Source: an uncultured Dysgonomonas sp. (GTDB lineage Bacteria > Bacteroidota > Bacteroidia > Bacteroidales > Dysgonomonadaceae). Taken from it: a stretch of 64,000 bases of DNA. The notes under the pieces are model-generated. The model saw only the letters and a program-made list of their open reading frames with translations. It made no database searches and was not told the origin of the DNA. The stretch covers positions 4,274,054 through 4,338,053 of the forward strand of contig NZ_LT599032.1 in the NCBI RefSeq assembly GCF_900079725.1, in the 5' to 3' direction. The translations under genes and the position numbers were made by a program. Positions 25,964 to 35,112 of this stretch are shown one piece after another. Each line of letters begins with the position of its first letter. The stretch's first letter is position 1.

Positions 25964-26060
25964 GAATTAAGAATTAAGAATTAAGAACGAAGAACAAAGA
26001 ATAGAAAGTGTTGTAACATGCAATACCCTATTCTTAATTCTTCATTTTTAATTCTTAATT
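25964..26060. repeat. A+T-rich inverted/tandem heptamer repeat
   Basis: GAATTAA units occur in tandem at about 25964-25984, and the complementary TTCTTAATTCTT and TTAATTCTTAATTAA occur at about 26033-26060. The single-stranded form could fold into a long hairpin. Similar AATTAAGAATTAA tracts are frequent in Bacteroidales gaps; one related piece is at 26975-26990. It may serve as a terminator of ddh, but there is no GC-rich stem. Confidence 0.5.
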
Positions 26061-26067
26061 AATTTTT

Positions 26068-26964
26068 TTACACCAATTTCTTTATCAAGGCTTCTTTGTC
26101 GCCATATATATAATCTATTATAGGCACTTCGATCATAGTGTACGCTCCCGGCTTTTGTTTCAGGGTAGCACGTGCCGACGCCACAAGTACCTGGGCCGTA
26201 AGGGCTGGATTGTTTATCTTCATGTTGAAGTCCAGAAGCTGATTCTGTGTATCTCCCGAAACACCTTTACGTACCATATTCACACCATGTCCCATATCCT
26301 TGAGGTTATCCACGCATTCTACCTGCATTACATGCGTTTCGTCATGTGCAAAATAGTCGTCAGCTTTGATTGCTGCCGCTACATCAGCAAAATTATGTCC
26401 ATCTTCCACTTCTATATAAACCATACGACGATGAATCCCCGTACCCACAGGGATAGTCATGGACAATGCCGCTTTTACTCCTTTTATGGCTTTCACGGCA
26501 ACCGTATGTCCCATACTCATACCCGGACCGAAATTTGTATATGTGATACCTTTAGGCGCCATGAATTCAAACATGGAACGCACCATAGAATCTGTACCCG
26601 GATCCCATCCCGCTGAAATGATAGACACGGTGTTGTTAGCTTTGGCTACTGTATCCAGCGATTTGCGCAAAGCAACGATCCCGCCATGTATATCGTAGCT
26701 GTCCACGGTATTGATTCCGGCAGTAAGACATTCTTTTGCATATTCTTCGACACTGCGTGTAGGTGTACAAAGTATTGCCACCTCTACATCTTTCAGTTCC
26801 TTTACTGTTTTTACTACAGGATATTTTTTCAGTTCGTCTGGAACATTATTAGGGTCGCGGCGTACAATACCTGCCACTTCGAAATCCGGCGATGATAATA
26901 TCGCATCCAATACATATTGTCCGATATTTCCGTATCCGACAATTGCTGCTCTGATTTTTTTCAT
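26068..26964 (-). CDS. ddh: meso-Diaminopimelate D-dehydrogenase
   Basis: The 298-residue protein has an N-terminal Rossmann motif VGYGNIGQYVLDAI (9-22), LCTPTRSVEEYA, the substrate region SYDIHGG, SAGWDPGTDSMVRSMFE, and the C-terminal GVSGDTQNQLLDFNMKINNPALTAQVLVASARA. These are diagnostic for Ddh. It makes meso-DAP from tetrahydrodipicolinate, NADPH and ammonia in one step, supplying peptidoglycan and lysine. Its presence indicates DAP-type wall chemistry. It lies in the same direction as the DUF2461 gene upstream, 59 bases away. Confidence 0.95.
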   Translation of the reverse strand: MKKIRAAIVGYGNIGQYVLDAILSSPDFEVAGIVRRDPNNVPDELKKYPVVKTVKELKDVEVAILCTPTRSVEEYAKECLTAGINTVDSYDIHGGIVALRKSLDTVAKANNTVSIISAGWDPGTDSMVRSMFEFMAPKGITYTNFGPGMSMGHTVAVKAIKGVKAALSMTIPVGTGIHRRMVYIEVEDGHNFADVAAAIKADDYFAHDETHVMQVECVDNLKDMGHGVNMVRKGVSGDTQNQLLDFNMKINNPALTAQVLVASARATLKQKPGAYTMIEVPIIDYIYGDKEALIKKLV

Positions 26965-27023
26965 TGAAATATATTTTTAATTATGAATTAAGAGTTATGG
27001 GTTGTAAGTTAAAAAATTGACGA

Positions 27024-27713
27024 TTAATCCATCGTTACTTCTTTCATAAAGTTATAGAGCCATTCCATAGCCACAAAGTCTTCTTTCATCAGGTTAGCAA
27101 AATCAGCGGAGAATAACTCTTCTCCTACCGGTCTGTGTTTGCTCACCCATATACCTTTGCGCTGTATCCATGGCTGGAAATATTCGGGTAAGTTGTTAGC
27201 TATCGGACGTTTGTATTCTTCGCCGTTTATAACATACCCCCTGTCTAATACAGTCTTTTGGGTTACTTTACGGAATTCTTCTGCATCATAGGTTATCTCT
27301 TCCCTGAATGCATCCATTACTTTCTTCTTCGGTTGGAAAAGCCCCAGTCCTAATGCATATCCCTCACCGGAAATTTCAAGAAAATAGCCCGGATAATCTT
27401 TCCAGATATCATTTGTAACAGGTATCTGAAATGCCATCCACATAAAATCTTTATACGGATCTTTATTCTTCGAAAAGCGGATGTCGCGGTATATTCTCGA
27501 CAGACAGCGATGTGGGCGCAATTCGAAAGAAGTATCTATATTGTGCATAGCAGGCGATAATGTAGTAACTAAGGCTTTCAACGGGTTCAAGACCTCCTTT
27601 TCGTAGATATGCTTGTGTTCATCGAACCATTCTTTATAATTATTCTCTTTCAGGTCGTTAAAGAACCTGAATGTTTCCGGAGTAAAACCTTTAAATGTTT
27701 CTATTTTAGCCAT
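27024..27713 (-). CDS. DUF2461 family protein
   Basis: The 229-residue protein begins FKGFTPETFRFFNDLKENNYKEWFDEHKHIYEKEVLNPLKALV and contains CLSRIYRDIRFSKNKDPYKDFMWMAF and YFLEISGEGYALGLGLFQPKKKVMDAFREEI. This is the standard order for DUF2461, a widespread cytosolic family without an assigned reaction. Length is typical and no signal or membrane segment is seen. No partner genes suggest a role. A hairpin terminator for the upstream glmM operon separates it from that transcript. Confidence 0.88.
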   Translation of the reverse strand: MAKIETFKGFTPETFRFFNDLKENNYKEWFDEHKHIYEKEVLNPLKALVTTLSPAMHNIDTSFELRPHRCLSRIYRDIRFSKNKDPYKDFMWMAFQIPVTNDIWKDYPGYFLEISGEGYALGLGLFQPKKKVMDAFREEITYDAEEFRKVTQKTVLDRGYVINGEEYKRPIANNLPEYFQPWIQRKGIWVSKHRPVGEELFSADFANLMKEDFVAMEWLYNFMKEVTMD

Positions 27714-27828
27714 AATGTTTCACTTAATAAGCAAAAGATATATCTGATGCAACGTTATTTGATCGTAACCAGCTATTGTTGCTATAGATATAAAAATAAT
27801 AAATAAGTCTGCGACCTGACATAAAAAA

Positions 27829-27875
27829 AGGATAACAAATCTATAAAGAAAAAGATTGTTATCCTATATTTTTTT
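27829..27875 (-). terminator. Terminator of the nrnA-DUF4827-glmM operon
   Basis: AGGATAACAAATCT (27829-27842) pairs with AGATTGTTATCCT (27853-27865) with one bulge. T-runs follow on both strands, so it can work in either direction. Confidence 0.78.
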
Positions 27876-27889
27876 AGCATCAGCCTTAT

Positions 27890-29275
27890 TTATTTTGCCA
27901 ACTGCCTGATTACATTCATTATTTCGCCGCCTATTTCTTCGGCCTCTTTCATTGTATGCGCTTCGGAATATACTCGGATAATAGGCTCGGTATTCGATTT
28001 GCGAAGGTGTACCCATTTGTCGGGGAAATCTATTTTTACACCATCTATATCCGTTACATCATATTGGCTGAATTTGTCTTTAACAGCCTTCAGTATGCCA
28101 TCCACATCGAGTCCGGGAGTCAGTTCTACTTTCTGTTTTGCTATATAGTACTGTGGATAAGACGCGCGTACCTCACTTACTTTCTTTTTTTCGTGTGCCA
28201 GATGCGACAGGAACAAAGCAATACCCACCAGCGAATCGCGCCCATAGTGGCTGGCCGGATAGATAACCCCGCCATTTCCTTCTCCACCTATAACAGCATC
28301 GGTAGCTTTCATCTTGGTAGTCACATTTACTTCTCCTACTGCAGCAGGATTGTATTCACAACCGTATTTACGTGTCACATCGCGCAATGCCCGACTCGAG
28401 CTAAGATTGGACACAGTATTGCCCGGAGTATGCTTCAATACATAGTCGGCTACTGCAACCAGCGTATATTCTTCACCAAACATATCACCATTTTCGCAAA
28501 TAATTGCCAGACGGTCTACATCGGGATCAACAACAAAACCGACATCGGACGATGTGGTTTTCATCATTATCGATATATCTTTCAAGTGCTCCGGAAGCGG
28601 TTCCGGATTGTGCGGAAATTCACCGTTAGGAGTACAGTACAATTCGTTTATTTTATTTACACCCAATGCCTTTAACAGCTTGGGAATAACAATGCCGCCT
28701 ACAGAATTGACGCAGTCGATAGAGACTTCAAAGTCAGCCGCTTTAATGGCTTCCACATCTACCAATGTAAGGTCGAGGACTGCCTGTATATGTTTGTCTG
28801 TATAATCTTTCTCTTTAATACTGCCAATATGGTCGATATGTGCATAATGAAAATCTTCGCTTTCGGCTATACGAAGAACCTCTTCGCCTTCCTTAGCATT
28901 GAGAAACTCTCCATTTTCGTTGAGCAGTTTCAATGCATTCCATTGCTTTGGATTGTGACTTGCTGTAAGGATAATTCCACCACAGGCATGTTCCATAGCG
29001 ACAGCGAGTTCGGTAGTAGGTGTTGTCGCCAAACCGATATTTACCACATCGAATCCCATCCCCATAAGCGTACCTACAACTATCTGCTCCATCATTTTTC
29101 CCGAAATACGGGCGTCGCGACCAACAACAATAGCATTGGAACCATTCTTTACATTTTCCCTTATAAAAGAAGCGTATGCAGATACGAATTTCACCGTATC
29201 AAGCGGATTGAGGCCATCACCGACTCTGCCACCGATAGTCCCCCGTATTCCTGATATAGATTTTATTAAGGCCAT
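27890..29275 (-). CDS. glmM: Phosphoglucosamine mutase-type phosphohexomutase
   Basis: The 461-residue alpha-D-phosphohexomutase starts LIKSISGIRGTIGG. The phosphoserine loop is LTASHNPKQWNA (Ser106), the magnesium loop is VVDPDVDRLAI, the sugar-binding loop is GGEGNGGVI and the phosphate-binding loop is RKSNTEPIIRVY. The GlmM reaction converts glucosamine 6-phosphate to glucosamine 1-phosphate for UDP-GlcNAc. The archaeal/Bacteroidetes-like form lacks the exact bacterial GEGSGH loop, so phosphomannomutase activity is also possible. It is the last gene of a three-gene set, 8 bases after the DUF4827 gene. Confidence 0.85.
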   Translation of the reverse strand: MALIKSISGIRGTIGGRVGDGLNPLDTVKFVSAYASFIRENVKNGSNAIVVGRDARISGKMMEQIVVGTLMGMGFDVVNIGLATTPTTELAVAMEHACGGIILTASHNPKQWNALKLLNENGEFLNAKEGEEVLRIAESEDFHYAHIDHIGSIKEKDYTDKHIQAVLDLTLVDVEAIKAADFEVSIDCVNSVGGIVIPKLLKALGVNKINELYCTPNGEFPHNPEPLPEHLKDISIMMKTTSSDVGFVVDPDVDRLAIICENGDMFGEEYTLVAVADYVLKHTPGNTVSNLSSSRALRDVTRKYGCEYNPAAVGEVNVTTKMKATDAVIGGEGNGGVIYPASHYGRDSLVGIALFLSHLAHEKKKVSEVRASYPQYYIAKQKVELTPGLDVDGILKAVKDKFSQYDVTDIDGVKIDFPDKWVHLRKSNTEPIIRVYSEAHTMKEAEEIGGEIMNVIRQLAK

Positions 29276-29283
29276 CTTTCTAT

Positions 29284-29895
29284 TTACTCTTTAGTTTCTT
29301 CGGTTTCATCCAATGTAAATTGGTATCTCAAACGGCCATAAAACATCGGAATGTAATTTGCCTGCTGATAAGTAGACCCGTTTGCAAACGGAACAATCAG
29401 GCTAACTTCAGCGCCATTTCCTAATCCTTGTTCTAAAGGCAAAACACATGCCTGAGACAGGAAGTAATACATCTGAAGTTGATAGGTAGTAGAAGTGCCG
29501 CTACCCATATATGTGGATGTATTTCCATAGCGGAAAGTCATATATGTACCCTGAAAATTATTTTGAGCCAACGTATCGTTTTCGTTCAGCAAATTAAGAA
29601 TACTCTCATATCTGAGATACACGTCTGTTTTTCCTTTTACCGGCAGTTTACTTTCATCTCCCGGATCGATCACCCGGAAATAAACCCCGGTATTTTCATC
29701 CAGATAATACTCGTTATCGGCAAATTTATGATCGGCCGGATATGTTCCTCTGGTCGTAATCTTATTATCATTTATAAAGCGTTCGAGACCTTTCTTTTCT
29801 TGTTTCAGTTTATCAGCATATGTTTCTCCGCCACATGCAGAAAATACAATCGCTAAGCTCATAAAAGTAAATATTGCGCCAATAATCTTTCTCAT
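29284..29895 (-). CDS. DUF4827 lipoprotein
   Basis: The 203-residue protein has a lipoprotein signal ending IVFSACGG with the lipidated Cys at 21. The mature part, YADKLKQEKKGLERFINDNKI followed by a beta-rich FKBP-like fold (YLRYESILNLLNENDT, FQGTYMTFRYGN, YYFLSQACVLPLEQGLGNGAEVSLIVPF), matches the Bacteroidales-specific DUF4827 family. It is likely anchored in the outer or inner membrane facing the periplasm. Function is unknown; a peptidyl-prolyl isomerase-like role would be speculation. It sits between nrnA and glmM in one transcript. Confidence 0.85.
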   Translation of the reverse strand: MRKIIGAIFTFMSLAIVFSACGGETYADKLKQEKKGLERFINDNKITTRGTYPADHKFADNEYYLDENTGVYFRVIDPGDESKLPVKGKTDVYLRYESILNLLNENDTLAQNNFQGTYMTFRYGNTSTYMGSGTSTTYQLQMYYFLSQACVLPLEQGLGNGAEVSLIVPFANGSTYQQANYIPMFYGRLRYQFTLDETEETKE

Positions 29896-29922
29896 GTATT
29901 CTTTTATATATTTAGTAATACT

Positions 29923-30954
29923 TTATTTCTTTGTCAATAAATCAGCATATTCCGGCAATGCTTTTTCAAATATAGCGATTGCCTCATCCATTGTTCCGTA
30001 AAATTCCCCTCCCGAAGCATTAAGATGGCCTCCACCATTGTAACATTGAGCTGCAAACTTGTTGCTAGGAAAGTCCTTCTGAGAACGAAACGAAATTTTT
30101 ATCATTTCATTGTCTTCACGTATAAAAACAGAGAAAATAATTCCTTTAATATTTAAAGGCAGATTGGCAAAGCCCTCTGTGTCGCCTTTTTTTACTTTAT
30201 ATCTTTTCTGTTCTTCATTTGTCAGCCATATCAAAGCCGAATTATATTCAGGATATATCTTCATCTTTTCAGACAGGGTAAAACCCAGCATCCGGTAACG
30301 GTCTTCTGAATAATTATGATATACATTCGAGTATATCTGGTCTTTGTTTATGCCTTTTTTTAGCAATTCACCTATAATGTAATAGATTTCGGCACTATTG
30401 GAATTATAGGTAAATGCACCCGTATCGGTCATCATTCCGGTATAGATCGCGGTAGCGCTTTCGTGGCTCATCACTTCAAAATCACCCATACGGCAAATGA
30501 GACGGAAAATGAGCTCGCTGGTCGATGATATTTCGGGATATGAGATCATCACATCACAAAAATCGGTTGGTTCGGGATGATGATCTATCAATACCTTTTT
30601 CCCTTTTGCCGCTTCTATAAAAGGCCCTAAATGATAAGAGCGTTTTGGTACATTAAAGTCGAGGCAGAATATCAATTCAGCCTCAGCTATCAACTTTTGC
30701 GCAAATTCAGGATATTTTTCATAATCGAGAATATCCTTCGCACCGGGTATCCATTTCAGAAAATCGGGAAAAGAATTTGGAACAATTACATTTACATTGT
30801 TGCCCAAATTGTTCAGATAATGATATAATCCCAAAGATGATCCAATAGCATCACCATCAGGCGATACATGTGTCACAATCACTATTTTATCATATTTGTC
30901 GAGTAACTCTTCTACCTCTGTTATTTTCTGACTGGCTATTATCTTTGAAATCAT
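29923..30954 (-). CDS. DHH family phosphoesterase, NrnA-like nano-RNase/pAp phosphatase
   Basis: The 343-residue protein has the DHH domain with THVSPDGDAIGSSLGLYHYL (Asp33 and Asp35 in the DxD motif), FCLDFNVP, LIDHHPEPTDF and MMTDTGAFTYN. The C-terminal DHHA1 domain ends in AAQCYNGGGHLNASGGEF. NrnA-type enzymes degrade short oligoribonucleotides and dephosphorylate pAp. Motifs and length fit well. It is the first gene of the operon with DUF4827 and glmM, with a -7 element about 40 bases upstream. Oligoribonuclease versus cyclic-dinucleotide activity cannot be settled from sequence. Confidence 0.88.
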   Translation of the reverse strand: MISKIIASQKITEVEELLDKYDKIVIVTHVSPDGDAIGSSLGLYHYLNNLGNNVNVIVPNSFPDFLKWIPGAKDILDYEKYPEFAQKLIAEAELIFCLDFNVPKRSYHLGPFIEAAKGKKVLIDHHPEPTDFCDVMISYPEISSTSELIFRLICRMGDFEVMSHESATAIYTGMMTDTGAFTYNSNSAEIYYIIGELLKKGINKDQIYSNVYHNYSEDRYRMLGFTLSEKMKIYPEYNSALIWLTNEEQKRYKVKKGDTEGFANLPLNIKGIIFSVFIREDNEMIKISFRSQKDFPSNKFAAQCYNGGGHLNASGGEFYGTMDEAIAIFEKALPEYADLLTKK

Positions 30955-30994
30955 TCAGTTATACTTTTTCCTCCAATACTGCATTATGCAGGCA

Positions 30995-31002
30995 CAAAAA
31001 TA
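30995..31002 (-). promoter_or_regulatory. -7 element for the nrnA operon
   Basis: The minus strand reads TATTTTTG (TAnnTTTG), 40 bases upstream of the ATG. The -33 box is unclear. Confidence 0.5.
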
Positions 31003-31077
31003 CTAAAAAAACAAACTAAACACACCTTTTTGAACCATATCGTTATAGGGAAAGTTCTGTTTTTGACATTCTTTAGA

Positions 31078-31085
31078 TAATTTTG
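31078..31085 (+). promoter_or_regulatory. -7 element for the HTH protein gene
   Basis: TAATTTTG lies about 98 bases upstream of the ATG at 31184, giving a leader of about 90 nt. It is divergent from the nrnA promoter in the same gap. Confidence 0.45.
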
Positions 31086-31183
31086 TTTGTAGATTGTTTG
31101 ATAATGAAGCATCTAAATCGAACAATTTTATATTTCAAATCATTATCAAAACCCAAATCATTTATCTATACCATAAAAACCTT

Positions 31184-31900
31184 ATGGCAAAGTATAGTGA
31201 AGAATCAGTAGAAAAAATCGTATCCCTGATAGAAGATGATTTTTGTTCGGTAGCTGAAATATGCAGGGTAATGGGTATCAGCCGTAAAACATTTTACATG
31301 TGGAAAGACACCAAGCCCGAACTGGCGAGGGAAATAGCTAAGGCCGAGAATCAGCGGGAGGAAAGAACTCGCCAGATGTTATATTCGTCCCTGAAAAAAC
31401 GGCTCGACGGATATATCATGGTTGAAGAAAAAGAGATTTACCTGCCTGATCCCTGTAATCCGGAGAGAGTGTCCTTACAATCGAAAACGATAAAACGGAA
31501 GAATTGCCTGCCCGATCTGCGTACCATAAAACTGCTGTTGGACAGGCAGGACAGGAAAAGCCTTTCCCGTCCACCGCAAGACGAGGAGCAATCCGACTCA
31601 AGGAAAGGTGAGGAAAACAGTAGAATTGAAACATCCGAACAAAATGAGGAGCCGGAGAGAGAACCCGTACTTGTACCAGCAGAGATAGCGGAGGTGGAAG
31701 ATGATGATATGGAACAGTACATAGCAGAGAATGGCGATGAAGATAGCTCTGAGATTGATGAAGCAGAAATGAATGAATATTTTGAGCGGATGGATAAGGC
31801 GTTTGCAGCCCGTCAGGAAATAAAGCGGAAACTGATTGCTAATAATAATCGAAAGGCTGCGAGTCAACAGAGTAAAAGGAAAAAGAGACGTAGAAAATGA
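31184..31900 (+). CDS. Helix-turn-helix protein related to phage terminase small subunits
   Basis: The 238-residue protein starts MAKYSEESVEKIVSLIEDDFCSVAEICRVMGISRKTFYMWKDTKPELAREI, a homeodomain-like HTH as in phBC6A51/terminase small-subunit proteins. A basic helical segment with KKRLDGYIMVEEKEIYLPD and RTIKLLLDRQDRKSL follows, then a very acidic low-complexity region (about 135-205) and a Lys/Arg-rich tail (KAASQQSKRKKRRRK). I chose the ATG at 31184; the upstream extension to 31094 lacks family features. No terminase large subunit or other phage genes are near, so it is an orphan, either domesticated or regulatory. A role in DNA binding is likely, but its target is unknown. Confidence 0.7.
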   Translation: MAKYSEESVEKIVSLIEDDFCSVAEICRVMGISRKTFYMWKDTKPELAREIAKAENQREERTRQMLYSSLKKRLDGYIMVEEKEIYLPDPCNPERVSLQSKTIKRKNCLPDLRTIKLLLDRQDRKSLSRPPQDEEQSDSRKGEENSRIETSEQNEEPEREPVLVPAEIAEVEDDDMEQYIAENGDEDSSEIDEAEMNEYFERMDKAFAARQEIKRKLIANNNRKAASQQSKRKKRRRK

Positions 31901-31930
31901 AATATGTAGCAGGTGAAAAAAATGGAAAAA

Positions 31931-31953
31931 GTGTTACCTTTGTTACCTTTTAA
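31931..31953 (-). repeat. GTAAC repeat core, inverted copy C
   Basis: On the minus strand it reads AAAAGGTAACAAAGGTAACAC and is followed by CTTTTTCCATTTTTTTCACC, similar to the stretch after the core in copy A. The tail is missing because the HTH coding region begins there. The rest of this 131-base gap, about 31955-32025, is a C+G-rich stretch (GGGGGCTTCGG, CACCTCTCGGGGAG) unlike the neighbouring gaps. Confidence 0.65.
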
Positions 31954-32031
31954 TCCTCCAGCCTACCTAAGGGGGCTTCGGAGAGAGTGAGTAGTATCTA
32001 AAGTCACCTCTCGGGGAGTGGGGGCCAATAA

Positions 32032-33414
32032 ATGAAAAAAATGAATTTACCTGATGATTTTATAATACGGACCAAACCGCTCCTGAGAGAAGAATGGAAT
32101 GAGCTTATCGCCGCATTAAGCAGTGATTCACCAACCAGCATCCGTTTGAGCCGAAAGAAGGGAAAAGGAATATCCGGAGTAAAAGTTCCCTGGTGCGAAA
32201 CAGGTTACTATCTCGACAAACGGCCGCAATTTACGTTCGATCCGTTGTTTCATGCGGGATGTTACTATGTACAGGAAGCGTCTTCCATGTTTGTAGGGCA
32301 GGCGTTGAAGCAGTATGTTGAGGGAGATGTAAGAGTTTTGGATTTGTGTGCGGCTCCCGGCGGCAAATCTACTCTGATAGCCGATTTATTGAACAAAGAT
32401 AGCTTGTTGGTATCGAATGAGGTAATCCGTTCGCGGGCAAATGTTTTGTCTGAAAATATGACTAAATGGGGCAATCCGAATGTCGTGGTAATAAACAATG
32501 ATCCTGCTCAAATAGGCAAACTGAAAGGCTTCTTCGATATCATACTTGTCGATGCTCCCTGTTCGGGTGAGGGGATGTTCCGGAAAGATGAGGGAGCAAT
32601 ATCCGAGTGGTCTGTGGATAATGTAAGATTATGTAAAGAACGGCAGCAACGGATTTTAGCGGATATCTGGCCTGCATTAAAGCCCGACGGATTATTATTA
32701 TACAGTACATGTACTTATAATCAGGAAGAGAATGAAGAAAATGTGGAGTGGATTCGCGATGAATTAGGAGCCGAAGTATTACCTGTAGATATACAGGAAG
32801 AGTGGGGGATAAGCCCGTCTTTTGTGGAGGATATCCCTGCCTATCGCTTTTTTCCTCACAAGACAAAAGGGGAAGGTTTTTTCTTTGCTTTGTTGCGGAA
32901 GCAGCAAGAAGAGGGTGTTCGTACCGACTTCAGGAGAAAAAGGAATGAGAAAAAGAACAGAGTGGAATTGCCTGATCAATACAAAGATTATATCTCGGAT
33001 AAAGAGCAATTTGTATTTTATTCGAAGGGTGATTCCTGGTATGCCTTTACGGAGGAACTGTATAATGATGTCTGTATTTTAAATTCGAGTCTGAATATTG
33101 TATCGGAAGGTATTTGTCTGGGTGAATTTAAAGGAAAGGATTTTATTCCTGCGCAATCGTTGGCTTTAAGCAATTATCTGAATGTAAAAGCCTTTGAAAC
33201 TTACGATATGGATTGGAAAACAGCTATAAGCTATCTAAGAAAGGAAGCCCTGATATTACAGGATATACCGAAAGGCTATATTCTTCTGACATATAAGAAC
33301 ATTCCAATAGGATTTGTGAAAAATATAGGGAATCGCGCTAATAACCTTTACCCGCAGGAATGGCGCATACGTTCTGCAAATATACCCGAAAGCGAAGTAA
33401 ATGTGATGGATTAG
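32032..33414 (+). CDS. RsmF/NOP-type rRNA cytosine-C5 methyltransferase
   Basis: The 460-residue RsmB/NOP-family protein has SAM-binding VLDLCAAPGGKSTLIADLL, then LVDAPCSGEGMFRKDE and LLYSTCTYNQEENEENVEWI, which carry the two catalytic cysteines of m5C methyltransferases. The C-terminal part (about 300-460, YRFFPHKTKGEGFFFALLRK, then a PUA-like RsmF_methylt segment ending EWRIRSANIPESEVNVMD) supports RsmF, which modifies 16S rRNA C1407 in E. coli. An ATG at 32041 is an alternative start. Its stop overlaps the last glycosyltransferase gene by 4 nt, tail to tail. Confidence 0.9.
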   Translation: MKKMNLPDDFIIRTKPLLREEWNELIAALSSDSPTSIRLSRKKGKGISGVKVPWCETGYYLDKRPQFTFDPLFHAGCYYVQEASSMFVGQALKQYVEGDVRVLDLCAAPGGKSTLIADLLNKDSLLVSNEVIRSRANVLSENMTKWGNPNVVVINNDPAQIGKLKGFFDIILVDAPCSGEGMFRKDEGAISEWSVDNVRLCKERQQRILADIWPALKPDGLLLYSTCTYNQEENEENVEWIRDELGAEVLPVDIQEEWGISPSFVEDIPAYRFFPHKTKGEGFFFALLRKQQEEGVRTDFRRKRNEKKNRVELPDQYKDYISDKEQFVFYSKGDSWYAFTEELYNDVCILNSSLNIVSEGICLGEFKGKDFIPAQSLALSNYLNVKAFETYDMDWKTAISYLRKEALILQDIPKGYILLTYKNIPIGFVKNIGNRANNLYPQEWRIRSANIPESEVNVMD

Positions 33415-34229
33415 CCCTTTACAAAACCGAAGATACGCCCGATTTTGCAGAATGCACGGAATCCGTTGTATATCCAACGTTTAGACTTCATAATATCGGT
33501 CACAAAACCATTTTGTTCTAGATAATAGAGCCGTTCCAGTTTTTTTACAGCATTTTCGTTGAGGAATTCACGGCAGACTTTCAGCTTTTCAGGATATATA
33601 ACACTGCCGCCGATTTGTGTACTGAAGCCCTCCATATTGTAGATGACTATAAATGTGTCTACATACTTTACAGGTAGCTGGTGTATTCCTATTCCCTGAA
33701 AGAATAGTTTCCAGTCGGCTACTACCCGCAGGGTCTCGTCATATAGTCCATATTTTTCGAAGTTGCTGCGATGAATAAAGAATGCCTGATGGCAAAGGAA
33801 TCCGGAAAACAGTTCGTAGATGGCTATATGCCAGTCGCGGTCTTTATATGAGGTGTCGGCTTCCAGTTTGCCTTTTTGCTCCATATAGAAGCTGCCGCAG
33901 ATGAAAGGGGTATGCGGATCGCCTGTAAAGACCTTCTCAAGGGTATCTTTTTCATATAAGGCATCGCCGGAGTTGAGAAAGTATAGGTATTCCCCTTTGG
34001 CTTGTTTTATGCCTTTGTTTTGAGCGTTATATATGCCGCTGTCCTTTTCGCTTACCCAGTATGAGATTTTATCTTCATATTTGCGGATAAGGTCTACACT
34101 GCCGTCAGTGGATTTTCCGTCAATGATGATAAATTCATAGTCGGTAAATGTTTGTGAAACAACACTGTCAATGGTCTTTTTTAGACCAGTTTCGTCATTC
34201 AGGTTGATGGTTATTATGGACAGTTTCAT
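33411..34229 (-). CDS. GT2 glycosyltransferase (WcaA-like)
   Basis: The 272-residue protein begins MKLSIITINLNDETGLKKTIDSVVSQTF and has FIIIDGKSTDGSVDLI, KGIKQAKGEYLYFLNSGD (the metal-binding acidic motif region) and the acceptor part RVVADWKLFFQGIG. This is the colanic-acid WcaA/WcaE-like GT2 type, cytosolic at the membrane face. It is the last gene of the long polysaccharide operon, 3 bases after the preceding gene. Sugar specificity cannot be read from sequence. The 3' ends of this gene and the rRNA methyltransferase gene overlap. Confidence 0.88.
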   Translation of the reverse strand: MKLSIITINLNDETGLKKTIDSVVSQTFTDYEFIIIDGKSTDGSVDLIRKYEDKISYWVSEKDSGIYNAQNKGIKQAKGEYLYFLNSGDALYEKDTLEKVFTGDPHTPFICGSFYMEQKGKLEADTSYKDRDWHIAIYELFSGFLCHQAFFIHRSNFEKYGLYDETLRVVADWKLFFQGIGIHQLPVKYVDTFIVIYNMEGFSTQIGGSVIYPEKLKVCREFLNENAVKKLERLYYLEQNGFVTDIMKSKRWIYNGFRAFCKIGRIFGFVKG

Positions 34230-34232
34230 ATT

Positions 34233-35111
34233 TTATTTACGTTGCGATTCTATAAGGAAAGGATTAATGAATACAAGCTTTTGGAATAAGGAGAGAACAG
34301 CAGCGGCTTTTCTCAGTCTGTAACCTTTGGCATAGTAAATTTGTACCTTGTACATCCTTTTTATGCGCTCTTTGACAATCTTTTTATACTTATGACTGGT
34401 ATACTTATCAAACTCATGCAATAAATATACCATCCATGCGGTTTGGTTCAAAGGTTTCAGAGTTGATGACATTCCGCCCAGATGTTGCCGGTACACAGCC
34501 ATATATTCAGGTAAGAACTTGATTTTACCCGAGAGGGAAACAATGAGTTGCAGGGCATAGTCCCCATTCTTTACTGTATAATACCAGTCGGGTGTTTTAT
34601 GCGCATCTTTACGGAAAAAGATAGAAGCAGTGAGCAATCCCCAGTCTTTGCTGATAAGGTCTTCCGTAGTCAGTATATCCCGTTCCATTTCTATATTTTC
34701 GTCCAAAACGCCACACATGAGCGTATGAACTTTGTGAGAACACATCGCGAAATCGGGATTAGCTTCCATGAAGTCTACCTGTTTTTGCAATTTATAAGGG
34801 TCGGTCCAGTAGTCGTCTCCATCGCAAAGAGCAACGTATTTGCCCTGTCCGGAGGTTATATTGTTTATCCAGTTGAGCATCATACCTTGATTGGTTTCGG
34901 GTAGTCTCAACTTGATAATATCAGGATATTTTTTCTGATATTCGATGCATATGGCCCGCGTGTTATCGGTACTGCAATCCTCGCCGATAACGAGTTCGAA
35001 AGGGAAAGTTGTTTTTTGCATCACAACTCCCTCGATGGCTTCGGCAATGAACTTCTCATGATTGTAGGTTATCATGGAAACAGAGACCATTATGTTTTTC
35101 TGTTCAGTCAT
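34233..35111 (-). CDS. GT2 glycosyltransferase
   Basis: The 292-residue protein has the GT-A start VSVSMITYNHEKFIAEAIEGVVMQKTTFPFELVIGEDCSTDNTRAI, the acidic motif ALCDGDDYWTDPYKLQKQVDFME and a C-terminal helical acceptor domain (AVYRQHLGGMSS). The CDGDDYWTDP form is common in Bacteroides capsule enzymes. It starts one base before the stop of the aminotransferase-like gene upstream, so coupling is likely. No membrane segment is evident. The donor sugar is unknown. Confidence 0.88.
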   Translation of the reverse strand: MTEQKNIMVSVSMITYNHEKFIAEAIEGVVMQKTTFPFELVIGEDCSTDNTRAICIEYQKKYPDIIKLRLPETNQGMMLNWINNITSGQGKYVALCDGDDYWTDPYKLQKQVDFMEANPDFAMCSHKVHTLMCGVLDENIEMERDILTTEDLISKDWGLLTASIFFRKDAHKTPDWYYTVKNGDYALQLIVSLSGKIKFLPEYMAVYRQHLGGMSSTLKPLNQTAWMVYLLHEFDKYTSHKYKKIVKERIKRMYKVQIYYAKGYRLRKAAAVLSLFQKLVFINPFLIESQRK

Positions 35112-35112
35112 T

